From contig CAZLYX010000051.1 in assembly GCA_964563885.1 (NCBI GenBank), positions 1 through 11,393 of the forward strand: DNA of 11,393 nucleotides, given 5' to 3'. A model generated the notes under the pieces. The model was not told where the DNA came from. It saw nothing but the letters and a program-made list of their open reading frames with translations, and made no database searches. The position numbers were made by a program, and so were the translations under genes. Source of the DNA: CAZLYX01 sp964563885 (GTDB lineage: Bacteria > Pseudomonadota > Gammaproteobacteria > Burkholderiales > Neisseriaceae). Each line of letters opens with the position of its first letter. The first letter of the stretch is position 1. Below, piece after piece: positions 1 through 6,524 of this stretch.

Positions 1-1111
1 GACTGGCCACAATACCAACCACACCTTGATGGAAATCATCACGATACGCCACCAAACTTGTTTGCCCTTCAGGCAAACAATCAGGAAAAGCATTCAATGC
101 ATCTTGTAACATTGATTGCTCAATCTCTCGACGCTCAATATTTAAGTCATTCAGATGCGAAGCCAGTGTTTGTGCTTCGTGATCATTTTTTGCCAGCAAA
201 CATGCTATGCCAATCGACATATCGTCTAAACGGCCAGCTGCATTAATTCGCGGGCCTAAAGCAAAACCCATATCAAACGGCTGCGCTTTGCGCCAATCGC
301 GTTTAGCTACCTGAAACAAGGCACGAATACCCGCACGCATTTTACCCGCACGCATGCGTTTTAATCCTTGTGACACCAAAATACGGTTATTGTGATCTAG
401 CGTCACCACATCTGCCACCGTGCCAAGTGCCACTAAATCCAATAACTCAGCTAGATTCGGCTCTTGAAGGCTGCCTGAAAAATAATTTCGACTGCGCAAC
501 AAAGCGCGCAAAGCCATCAACACGTAAAACATTACCCCCACGCCTGCCAGATTTTTACTGGCAAAGTCACAGCCATACTGGTTTGGGTTAACAATAATAC
601 AATTGGGCACTTGTTCGGCGGGCAAATGATGGTCGGTCACAATTACTTCTATGCCCAACGCCTGCGCGCGCGCCACACCAGCCAAGCTGGCAATGCCATT
701 GTCTACTGTAATCAGCAATTGTGCGCCCTGCGCGGCGGCCAAATTAGCAATTTCAGGCGTTAAACCATAGCCGTGCTCAAAACGATTGGGCACTAAATAA
801 TCCACTCGCGCACCCATCGCCGATAATCCTTGCACAGCCACAGCACATGCTGTAGCACCATCGGCATCGTAATCTGCCACAATCAGCATACGCTCACCCG
901 CTTCAATCGCATTAGCCAAGCGTACTGCCGCCTGTTCACAGTTTTTTAAACTTTGATAAGGCAGTAAGCCAGTGAACTTATCTTCTAACTCTTGCGGCGT
1001 TTCCACCGAACGCGCAGCGCATAAGCGTGCCAAAAGTGGATCTGCCCCTGCGGTTATTAAAGCTGTACATACAACAGAGTTCACAGAACGAATTTGAATT
1101 TTTGCAGTCAT
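1..1111 (-). CDS. recJ: Single-stranded-DNA-specific exonuclease RecJ (partial, C-terminus beyond left edge)
   Basis: RecJ is a 5'-3' single-strand DNA exonuclease of the DHH phosphoesterase family, acting in the cytoplasm in RecF-pathway recombination and in mismatch and base-excision repair. I translated it directly: it opens with ATG at 1111 (MTAKIQIRSVNS) and stays in one frame to the left edge, giving 370 codons of the roughly 570 usual. Visible motifs are the metal-binding DYDADG (about residues 80-85), DNG (137-139), DHH (160-162) and PRINAAGRLDD, with GRLDD at 293-297. The visible part ends in HQGVVGIVAS, also typical of RecJ. The SD is poor: GAAGG lies only three bases before the ATG. 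A DUS variant (AGGCTGCCTGAA) at 468-479 lies inside the gene. The RpfE-type gene lies 174 bp upstream on the same strand with no clear terminator between, so co-transcription is plausible. Confidence 0.96.
   Translation of the reverse strand, partial: MTAKIQIRSVNSVVCTALITAGADPLLARLCAARSVETPQELEDKFTGLLPYQSLKNCEQAAVRLANAIEAGERMLIVADYDADGATACAVAVQGLSAMGARVDYLVPNRFEHGYGLTPEIANLAAAQGAQLLITVDNGIASLAGVARAQALGIEVIVTDHHLPAEQVPNCIIVNPNQYGCDFASKNLAGVGVMFYVLMALRALLRSRNYFSGSLQEPNLAELLDLVALGTVADVVTLDHNNRILVSQGLKRMRAGKMRAGIRALFQVAKRDWRKAQPFDMGFALGPRINAAGRLDDMSIGIACLLAKNDHEAQTLASHLNDLNIERREIEQSMLQDALNAFPDCLPEGQTSLVAYRDDFHQGVVGIVAS
468..479 (+). repeat. DUS variant AGGCTGCCTGAA inside recJ
   Basis: This 12-mer differs by one base from the AGGCTACCTGAA copies elsewhere in the window and equals the form named for Simonsiella (AG-simDUS). 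Read on the recJ strand it encodes Ser-Gly-Ser-Leu, as the standard copies in dacB do. It may be a point mutant of the local dialect or a relic of DNA from a relative using the other dialect. Confidence 0.6.
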
Positions 1112-1273
1112 AAACCTTCACTTTAAAGTAGCCAAATAAACAGTTAGCAACTTACTAAAATCATTGATTATTATATAATATTTTTTTGAACATCCTGCTT
1201 AAGCTAGCCATCTTACACACATCAATACCAAACCAATATAAACACAGCTAACATTAATTAAAATCTATATTCT
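1112..1273. other. AT-rich gap between the RpfE-type gene and recJ
   Basis: No gene seen. On the minus strand a TATAAT lies at 1175-1170, but no convincing -35 accompanies it, so an independent recJ promoter is only a possibility. No GC-rich hairpin followed by T residues is present that would separate recJ from the gene upstream. Confidence 0.4.
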
Positions 1274-1285
1274 TTCAGGTAGCCT
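1274..1285 (-). repeat. DNA uptake sequence directly after a stop codon
   Basis: Exact AGGCTACCTGAA on the minus strand, beginning at the base right after the TAA of the RpfE-type gene. There is no inverted partner, so it should not act as a terminator and is probably an uptake signal only. Confidence 0.9.
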
Positions 1286-2266
1286 TTATAAGTGGCCTGT
1301 AAAAGCATGTCGCTTTTTCCAAAAACGCCATTGGGGCTTAGACTTCAACGTCCAAACACCACCTGCCTCTCCGTTTGTAGCCAGAGAAAACTCACTTAAT
1401 TCACCTGATTTTAAAGCATGTAAAATTGGCGCAAACCAGCGTTCTTCCAGCTGCTCGAGTGTGCTTTTATACGCCCAAATATCTGCCGTATGCTGCGTCA
1501 CCGCCAAGTCATCAATAAACATCACTGAATCAGCTTCTTGATGACCGTTTTCATCTAAAGCCGCCAGCCACGCAGCAAAATCATAAGCTTGATCTAGGCG
1601 CACGCTCGGATAAAACTGTGCTGCGGGGTTGTCACTTCCTAAAATAGAAGTTATTGCTTTGCCCTCCACATCGCGCCACAACCATACCCCATTAACAGCG
1701 GGCATGCCCACTGCCGCGCGCGCAGCATTTAGCGGATGGCGGTATAACCACATTTGAATTTCAGTTTGCTTTTGCAACCAAACTCCACTACCAGTGCCCT
1801 CAGCGCGGATGGTGCCATCAACTTGCCCTAACACATTCCAAATCGGCGCTGCTTGCCATTCAGGTGTTTCAGGTAGCGTTGCCAGCCATAAATCAGCACG
1901 CACCCTATAAAATTGCCAACCATCTTCATGATAAAACTCGCTTAATCCTTGGCAAAACTGCTGCGCCTCATCAGCACTTATCTGGATATCATGCCCGCTC
2001 AACACATTCATATTATGCATGCCAATTTGTTGCCAGACAGGGCTTACTAGCAATGCTGGCTGAGTTACAGACACCCCCACTTGCGCTTTTGCTAATTCAA
2101 GCAAACTGCCTGACCATAAATAATGCCCATAAAAAGTAGCAAGCGAACAAGCATTTCTCTGAAATGAACCAAATCGCAACAACTCATTCAGCGCCGGCAC
2201 GCTCAATGGTGGCAATGTGCCTGCATCAGCAAAATCAAGCGATGGCAAAGCTAAAGTTAGTTTCAT
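1286..2266 (-). CDS. RpfE-type conserved protein (COG4255-like), function unknown
   Basis: The 326-residue protein has no signal peptide or membrane segment and looks cytoplasmic. I recognise the family from its central block: QMWLYRHPLN at 171-180, then ARAAVGMPAVNGVWLW to about 197, preceded by YRVRADLWLA near 120-129. Members are found in beta- and gamma-proteobacteria. They are annotated as 'regulatory protein, RpfE type' or, misleadingly, as 2,3-bisphosphoglycerate-independent phosphoglycerate mutase. I see no motif supporting mutase activity. In Xanthomonas campestris rpfE also lies beside recJ, so the neighbourhood fits, but the biochemical role is not established. The ATG at 2266 has only a weak SD. 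The stop codon is followed at once by a DUS, and a near-DUS (one mismatch, 1868-1879) lies inside, encoding TLPE. Family assignment is fairly sure; function is not. Confidence 0.85.
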   Translation of the reverse strand: MKLTLALPSLDFADAGTLPPLSVPALNELLRFGSFQRNACSLATFYGHYLWSGSLLELAKAQVGVSVTQPALLVSPVWQQIGMHNMNVLSGHDIQISADEAQQFCQGLSEFYHEDGWQFYRVRADLWLATLPETPEWQAAPIWNVLGQVDGTIRAEGTGSGVWLQKQTEIQMWLYRHPLNAARAAVGMPAVNGVWLWRDVEGKAITSILGSDNPAAQFYPSVRLDQAYDFAAWLAALDENGHQEADSVMFIDDLAVTQHTADIWAYKSTLEQLEERWFAPILHALKSGELSEFSLATNGEAGGVWTLKSKPQWRFWKKRHAFTGHL

Positions 2267-2584
2267 ATTAAAGCCGTTAATTTATGTAAATAAGACATTT
2301 TACGTGGTTTTGACCACACTTGCTTATTTTAATACCCACAGTCATTAGGCGTGTGGTTTGCTTGTGTGATAAAATTAGTGTCACGTAAAAAACAGAAAAA
2401 ATTGGTGTTAATCAAGACTGTAGACCCCATAATGTTCTAGATTCTGGAACAAAGCGTCTTTTTTACTTATATTTTGACGCACCAGTTAACCCTATTTTAT
2501 TGAGTATCTAAATAAGCTCTTTCGCTTTCGGCGGTGCAAAACCATAACAATCAAGCACTTGCCTCTACGACAAGGATCGTATTT
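2267..2584. other. Divergent intergenic region with dyad symmetries
   Basis: It separates the minus-strand RpfE-type gene from the plus-strand M23 gene and must hold both promoters. Symmetries seen by eye are GTGGT-TTTG-ACCAC near 2305-2320, ACCACAC paired with a later GTGTGGT, the near-palindrome at 2434-2450, and GCGTC (2454-2458) paired with GACGC (2476-2480). A TTGACG at 2474-2479 followed 18 bases later by TATTGA is a weak promoter candidate for the M23 gene. The segment 2534-2584 is an open extension of the M23 frame (GTG at 2534) that I consider untranslated. Confidence 0.4.
2434..2450. promoter_or_regulatory. 17-bp near-perfect palindrome, candidate operator
   Basis: GTTCTAGATTCTGGAAC is symmetric in all pairs except one, plus the centre base. 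It directly follows CATAAT (2428-2433), a possible -10 for the plus-strand M23 gene, and would then overlap the transcription start. I do not recognise it as the site of a named regulator, and no good -35 supports the promoter. Confidence 0.3.
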
Positions 2585-3904
2585 GTGGAACAACCTAAAA
2601 CTAGTCTTTTTGGTCGCTTTTGGGATAGCAAACCCATTCGCTGGTCTTTACTAGGCATCTTATTGCCAATTTCTGGTGCCGTAACTGCTTATGCCGTTAC
2701 CGAACCCCTACCAAGCGCAGAGTTATTTAAAGCCGAGCGCATTGTCGAAGAATTACCTGCCGTTTATGTAGACACTGGTACTTTTCAAGGCAGCTACTGG
2801 ACTGAAGAAGTCGCTCAGAGCGGCGACAGTTTAGCTGACATTCTTGTCCGCTTGAATGTTCCAGCCGACAGCATCAAACAAATTCTTAGCCGTGCACCTA
2901 TTGGTAGTGGCGTAAAGCAATTGCCTTCTGGTCAGACTGTGAGTATCCGCTTAGATTCTATGGGCGATGCTACCGACATCCAGTTTTTTAACGATGATGA
3001 CAACGGTGAAAAAAATCTAGTCGCCATCGAAAAGATTAACAGTAAATGGCAAGGCTCTACCTCACAAATAGAAACTGAAACACTGCCTTCTTTACGCTCA
3101 GTCATCATCAAAACTTCTGCACGTGGCGCTTTAGCTCAAGCAGGTGTACCTGTAGAAGTACGCGAGTCTTTAAATGAGTTATTCAATAATATTGTTAGCT
3201 TAGATTCACTGAGTAACGGTGACAGCATCCGCCTATTGTATAAGAGCCTTTATTTCCGTGGTCAGGAAATGGCTACTGGTGACATTATGGCGGCAGAAAT
3301 CACCAAAGCTGGGAAAACTTATCAGGCATACTATTTTGATCAAGGTGATGAGCAACTAAGCAGCTACTACGATCAAAACGGTAAAGCTTTAAAGCAAACT
3401 GGTTTCATTAACCAGCCTATACAAACTACGCGCATTTCATCACCTTATGGTGTACGCTTCCACCCAGTATTGCACACTGTACGCATGCATACTGGTATTG
3501 ACTACCCCGCAGCTACTGGCACACCAATTCATGCGCCTGCCGACGGCACAGTTACATTTAAAGGTTGGAAAGGCGGCTACGGAAACACCGTAATGTTGCA
3601 GCACAGTAATGGCGCAGAAACCTTATATGCTCACATGAGTGCTTTTACTCCAGGCAATGTTGGTAGCTCAATTCGCGCTGGCTCTGTAATCGGTTATGTA
3701 GGTACTACTGGGCGCTCAACTGGCCCACATTTACATTATGAAGTACGCGTAAACGGCCAGCATGTAAACCCAGCTACCATTGCTTTACCCACACCTAAGC
3801 TGAATAATATTAATATGGCTGATTTCCGTAAACAGCAAAAAACTTCCAGCAGTACTTTAGCAGCTGTGCGTAACTTACCCGTAACGGTTGCTCAGCTGGA
3901 TTAA
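2585..3904 (+). CDS. M23-family murein DD-endopeptidase, membrane-anchored (neisserial Mpg / MepM type)
   Basis: Zinc metallopeptidase that should cleave peptide cross-links of peptidoglycan in the periplasm. The layout matches the neisserial M23 protein (NMB0315 of N. meningitidis, NG1686/Mpg of N. gonorrhoeae), which is linked to peroxide resistance and colony morphology. Numbering from the GTG at 2585 (439 aa): short cytoplasmic start, one membrane segment at about 20-37, a LysM/OapA-like part containing SGDSLADIL at about 80-88, then the M23 domain. Zinc and catalytic residues are visible as HPVLH (H293), HTGIDY (H302, D306), LYAH (H350) and GPHLHYE (H382, H384). Start choice: GTG 2585 has AAGGA eight bases upstream. 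The upstream in-frame GTG at 2534 has no SD and would add 17 polar residues. It is convergent with secB, and a shared DUS-hairpin terminator follows. Confidence 0.93.
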   Translation: MEQPKTSLFGRFWDSKPIRWSLLGILLPISGAVTAYAVTEPLPSAELFKAERIVEELPAVYVDTGTFQGSYWTEEVAQSGDSLADILVRLNVPADSIKQILSRAPIGSGVKQLPSGQTVSIRLDSMGDATDIQFFNDDDNGEKNLVAIEKINSKWQGSTSQIETETLPSLRSVIIKTSARGALAQAGVPVEVRESLNELFNNIVSLDSLSNGDSIRLLYKSLYFRGQEMATGDIMAAEITKAGKTYQAYYFDQGDEQLSSYYDQNGKALKQTGFINQPIQTTRISSPYGVRFHPVLHTVRMHTGIDYPAATGTPIHAPADGTVTFKGWKGGYGNTVMLQHSNGAETLYAHMSAFTPGNVGSSIRAGSVIGYVGTTGRSTGPHLHYEVRVNGQHVNPATIALPTPKLNNINMADFRKQQKTSSSTLAAVRNLPVTVAQLD

Positions 3905-3930
3905 ATATTACGCAATACTTGCATCCACTA

Positions 3931-3969
3931 AAAAGGCTACCTGAATAATATTGATTCAGGTAGCCTTTT
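3931..3969. terminator. Bidirectional terminator built from two inverted DUS copies
   Basis: Arms at 3931-3945 and 3955-3969 form a 15-bp perfect stem (AAAAGGCTACCTGAA and its complement) around a 9-base loop. T runs follow on both strands. It lies between the convergent M23 gene and secB, 27 bp past the M23 stop, and can end transcripts from both sides. Each arm contains an exact DUS (3934-3945 plus, 3955-3966 minus). Confidence 0.88.
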
Positions 3970-4051
3970 AATTAATGCTAATTCTAAATTTAAAACTCAT
4001 GTTAACTATAAAATTTCAGTAGCATTTTCACTTTTCAAAACAGCTTAAAAA

Positions 4052-4516
4052 TTAAGCATTGCCCTCTTGAGCCTGATGGTACATAGCTTCGAAGTTAATC
4101 GGTGACAACAATACTGGCGGGAAGCCCGCACGGCTAACTTCTGCAGACACTGTTTCACGCACATAAGGGAACAGAATATTCGGACAAGCCACTGCCAGTA
4201 ATAGGTTAAGATCATCTTCTGGAATATTGACCAAACGGAAAATCCCACCTTGAGTTACTTCATTTAAAAACATATAACGGCCATCAGCCAATTTGGCTTC
4301 TACTTTTACCGTAACAGTTACTTCATAAAACTCATCTTCTAATTTTTGACTATCTGTCGCTATGCTCATTTCCACTTCTGGCTCAGTGGCTTCTAAAAAA
4401 ATACGCGGAGCATGTGGCACTTCTAAAGATAAGTCTTTTACATACAGCTTTTCAATGCTGAATATCGCTTGTTCTTGTTCTTGTTCTTGCGCTTGCTTTT
4501 CGTCTTTTTTGCTCAT
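4052..4516 (-). CDS. secB: Protein-export chaperone SecB
   Basis: Cytoplasmic tetrameric chaperone that keeps precursor proteins unfolded and passes them to SecA at the Sec translocon. The protein has 154 residues, the usual length. Family landmarks are VPHAPRIFLE (33-42), FLNEVTQGGIF (83-93), CPNILFPYVRE (111-121) and GFPPVLLSPINF (131-142). The ATG at 4516 is supported by AGGA seven bases upstream. The acidic N-terminus contains a run of Glu-Gln dipeptides (residues 11-16) encoded by a hexanucleotide repeat. grxC lies upstream on the same strand, a pairing also seen in E. coli, but a hairpin terminator sits between them, so secB probably has its own promoter or receives partial readthrough. 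A small AT-rich hairpin (4043-4057) overlaps its stop codon. Confidence 0.97.
   Translation of the reverse strand: MSKKDEKQAQEQEQEQAIFSIEKLYVKDLSLEVPHAPRIFLEATEPEVEMSIATDSQKLEDEFYEVTVTVKVEAKLADGRYMFLNEVTQGGIFRLVNIPEDDLNLLLAVACPNILFPYVRETVSAEVSRAGFPPVLLSPINFEAMYHQAQEGNA
4468..4485 (-). repeat. Hexanucleotide tandem repeat in secB (Glu-Gln run)
   Basis: Three perfect CTTGTT units on the plus strand, followed by a partial CTTG, encode alternating Gln/Glu near the SecB N-terminus. Slippage by whole units would change the number of dipeptides without shifting the frame. Confidence 0.6.
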
Positions 4517-4535
4517 GTCGTTTTCCTATGTGTTT

Positions 4536-4560
4536 AAAAAATAAAGCCGCATGGCGCGGC
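4536..4560 (-). terminator. Intrinsic terminator after grxC
   Basis: On the minus strand the stem GCCGC (4560-4556) pairs with GCGGC (4550-4546) around the loop GCCAT, followed by TTTATTTTTT. It lies 15 bp beyond the grxC stop and upstream of secB, so it should separate the two transcripts fully or in part. Confidence 0.75.
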
Positions 4561-4574
4561 CAGGATGGTAACAC

Positions 4575-4832
4575 TTATTTATTTAGCAAACTTTTTAGTT
4601 CACCACGTTGATGCATCGCATAAATATCAGTAAATCCACCTACATGAGTGGTGCCAATGAAAATTTGTGGCACGCTACGACGACCGCTTAAGCGTTGCAT
4701 TTCTGCAAAATCATCTTGATTATCACTGATATTGATTTCTTGAATTTTGGTTACACCTACTGACTTTAAAAGCTGTTTCGCACGCGTGCAATACGGACAA
4801 TAAGGGCCAGTGTACATTTTAACTGGTTGCAT
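4575..4832 (-). CDS. grxC: Glutaredoxin 3 (GrxC)
   Basis: Small cytoplasmic glutathione-dependent thiol-disulfide oxidoreductase. Numbering from ATG 4832 (85 aa): active site CPYC at 12-15 in the context YTGPYCPYCTRAK, cis-proline motif VPQIF at 54-58, and the glutathione-contact GG at 65-66 followed by FTD. An upstream in-frame ATG at 4859 would add nine residues. I prefer 4832 because AGGAG lies seven bases before it and the 85-residue length matches GrxC proteins. It precedes secB as in many proteobacteria. An own promoter is expected in the 143-bp gap to dacB. Confidence 0.95.
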   Translation of the reverse strand: MQPVKMYTGPYCPYCTRAKQLLKSVGVTKIQEINISDNQDDFAEMQRLSGRRSVPQIFIGTTHVGGFTDIYAMHQRGELKSLLNK

Positions 4833-4923
4833 GAAGCTACTCCTAAAATATTTATACAACCAAATGGGGCTTTTATATTGAATTACAAGCTAGTTAGCAT
4901 TTAATCATTCAACACGTTTTATA

Positions 4924-4935
4924 TTCAGGTAGCTA
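4924..4935 (-). repeat. Degenerate DUS between dacB and grxC
   Basis: TTCAGGTAGCTA keeps the 10-base core GCTACCTGAA on the minus strand but has lost the two outer bases. It lies just downstream of the dacB stop codon and has no clear inverted partner, so it probably no longer forms a terminator. Confidence 0.5.
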
Positions 4936-4975
4936 AGAAATATTTCTAGGCTTCAAATTTGGTTTTCAACACCCA

Positions 4976-6358
4976 TTACTGTAACTCAGCATCTTGCAAT
5001 ATACCCACAACCAACTTATCTAAATCAGGCAGATACATACCAGAGCGTTCACTATTGACCAGCACCACTAAAGCCAAAGGATGTTGTTGTTTGTTTTCAG
5101 GTAGCCAATAGCCAGCTAATGCACGCACATTTTTTAAAGTACCGGTTTTTAAGCGCAACGCTGTGCCAACTTGCTTAAACCGAGATTTTAATGTGCCATC
5201 AGTGCCTGCAATGGGCAAGCTGTCGATAAACGCTTGTTTAAAAGGACTTTGGTAGGTTTTCTTCAGCATTTCGCCCATCATTCGGGCACTCATTCGTTCA
5301 CGGCGTGACAAGCCTGAACCATTTTCTAATACCAACGCTTCATCATCTAAACCTGCTTCTACGAGTTGCCGGCGCACCTCGGCAGTGGCATTGTATTGGG
5401 TTTGATTATTGCTAAAATGCTCACCAAGAGTCAAAAATACACTGCGAGCAATCACATTATTCGAGTTTTTATTCATGTCTGCCATTACTTCTGCCAGCGG
5501 CTTGGATCGGTTAATCGCCAACGTTACTGAACGCTCTGGCAGCTTACCCACTTTATAGCCATTTTGAATTTCTCCGCCCTTGTCTCGCCAATGGTTAATA
5601 AAACTTTTGCTGGCAAAATCCTGCATTTCCAGCATATTAATAAACATTTCTTGCCCCAAACAAGACTCGGGCAGGCTACCTGAAAACATGAGTGAACCAT
5701 TTTGATATTGTGCATTCATAAAGTTTTTTAATGATGTGCATGCAGCTCGACTACTGTTTCGTATGCTTAAAGTGTTGCTCTGCTCAATGCCTGGCAAGGG
5801 TGGGTTGGTGTTCACAACTACGTCGCCCAAAATATTGCGCTCTGGTTTCGCCCACACCACTTTATAGGCCAGCATATGTGGATCAGGTTCGGTGCTAAAT
5901 GCTTCCTCTGAATCACCATCAAAACCATGAGCACTGCCTTGATTGTTCCAGCGGCTGCGATCAAGCACCAATTGCCCTTTAATTTTATTAATACCACGCT
6001 CGCGCAGTTGTGCCTGCATGTCGAGTAAATCATTTTGATCAAGTACTGGATTGCCACTACCCACCCAATAAATATCGCCTTCAAGGCTACCTGAAACAAC
6101 AGCTGCTGGTGATTGCCACGGCGTAACCCAGCGATAATCTGGGCCAAGCGCACGCAGTGCCGCAAAAGTGGTTACTAATTTCATGGTTGAGGCTGGATTC
6201 ATCGCTGCATCAGCACGATGGCTTTCAATCACTTTGCCAGTGGTCAAATTTTGCACATAAACCGACACTTCATTAGGTTGCATTCGGCCAAAATTTAAGG
6301 CCATTACAGACTGTGCACTAAAAATTAAAACGGAACACAAAGCAATACGATGTAACAT
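4976..6358 (-). CDS. dacB: D-alanyl-D-alanine carboxypeptidase/endopeptidase (PBP4 type, DacB, peptidase S13)
   Basis: Periplasmic low-molecular-mass penicillin-binding protein that trims or splits D-Ala cross-links in peptidoglycan. Numbering from ATG 6358 (460 aa): signal peptide 1-20 with predicted cleavage after VMA, catalytic STMK at 57-60 (S57 nucleophile, K60), SNN at 299-301 and KTG at 404-406, in the order of the class. The large insertion between SxxK and SxN is typical of PBP4. The frame can be extended to a TTG at 6388 adding ten residues (LIFKKRLPE) before the signal peptide. I reject that because those codons are DUS and poly-A sequence and ATG 6358 gives a standard signal peptide. 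Two exact DUS and one near copy lie inside, and another abuts the start codon. With the M23 gene it makes two cell-wall hydrolases in this window. Confidence 0.95.
   Translation of the reverse strand: MLHRIALCSVLIFSAQSVMALNFGRMQPNEVSVYVQNLTTGKVIESHRADAAMNPASTMKLVTTFAALRALGPDYRWVTPWQSPAAVVSGSLEGDIYWVGSGNPVLDQNDLLDMQAQLRERGINKIKGQLVLDRSRWNNQGSAHGFDGDSEEAFSTEPDPHMLAYKVVWAKPERNILGDVVVNTNPPLPGIEQSNTLSIRNSSRAACTSLKNFMNAQYQNGSLMFSGSLPESCLGQEMFINMLEMQDFASKSFINHWRDKGGEIQNGYKVGKLPERSVTLAINRSKPLAEVMADMNKNSNNVIARSVFLTLGEHFSNNQTQYNATAEVRRQLVEAGLDDEALVLENGSGLSRRERMSARMMGEMLKKTYQSPFKQAFIDSLPIAGTDGTLKSRFKQVGTALRLKTGTLKNVRALAGYWLPENKQQHPLALVVLVNSERSGMYLPDLDKLVVGILQDAELQ
5096..5107 (-). repeat. Near-DUS in dacB (TGGCTACCTGAA)
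   Basis: One mismatch, at the first base of the 12-mer. It encodes Trp-Leu-Pro-Glu in DacB and lies just downstream of the KTG motif. Confidence 0.55.
5673..5684 (+). repeat. Exact DUS inside dacB
   Basis: AGGCTACCTGAA on the plus strand. On the coding strand it contributes Ser-Gly-Ser-Leu in the segment MFSGSLPES of the PBP4 insertion domain. Confidence 0.9.
6084..6095 (+). repeat. Exact DUS inside dacB
   Basis: AGGCTACCTGAA on the plus strand. On the coding strand it again contributes Ser-Gly-Ser-Leu (VVSGSLEGD), just after the SxxK region. Confidence 0.9.
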
Positions 6359-6370
6359 TTCAGGTAGCCT
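6359..6370 (-). promoter_or_regulatory. Exact DUS directly before the dacB start codon; doubles as its ribosome-binding region
   Basis: On the minus strand the order is AAAAAGGCTACCTGAA then ATG with no base between. The only SD-like element is the AAGG formed by the DUS and the A run before it, nine bases from the ATG. The uptake sequence therefore occupies the translation-initiation region. That it serves as the SD is inferred. Confidence 0.6.
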
Positions 6371-6417
6371 TTTTTTAAATATCAACAAGACGCTTAATCA
6401 TCTTCATAATGCAGCAA

Positions 6418-6446
6418 TATATACTGCTAGAAGCCATGCTTTTTAA
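6418..6446 (-). promoter_or_regulatory. Candidate dacB promoter
   Basis: Minus strand: TTAAAA (6446-6441), 17-base spacer, TATATA (6423-6418), each four of six to consensus, about 60 bp upstream of the dacB start. The -10 lies within a near-palindrome, AGCAATATATACTGCT on the plus strand (6413-6428, one mismatched pair), which could also be an operator. Weak evidence. Confidence 0.3.
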
Positions 6447-6524
6447 GCGCCTATTATTTTAATACTTGTGCTCACGACAGCTTATTCAACTGAGTGAGGC
6501 ATCAACACTATAGGGGCTGGCTAA

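Noticed and set aside
58..591. Two short plus-strand reading frames (62 and 73 codons)
   Set aside because: Both lie antisense to recJ, whose minus-strand frame carries all expected RecJ motifs through this stretch.
1286..2266. Phosphoglycerate mutase annotation for the RpfE-type gene
   Set aside because: No alkaline-phosphatase-fold metal motifs or other mutase signatures are visible. The name is a database habit for this family.
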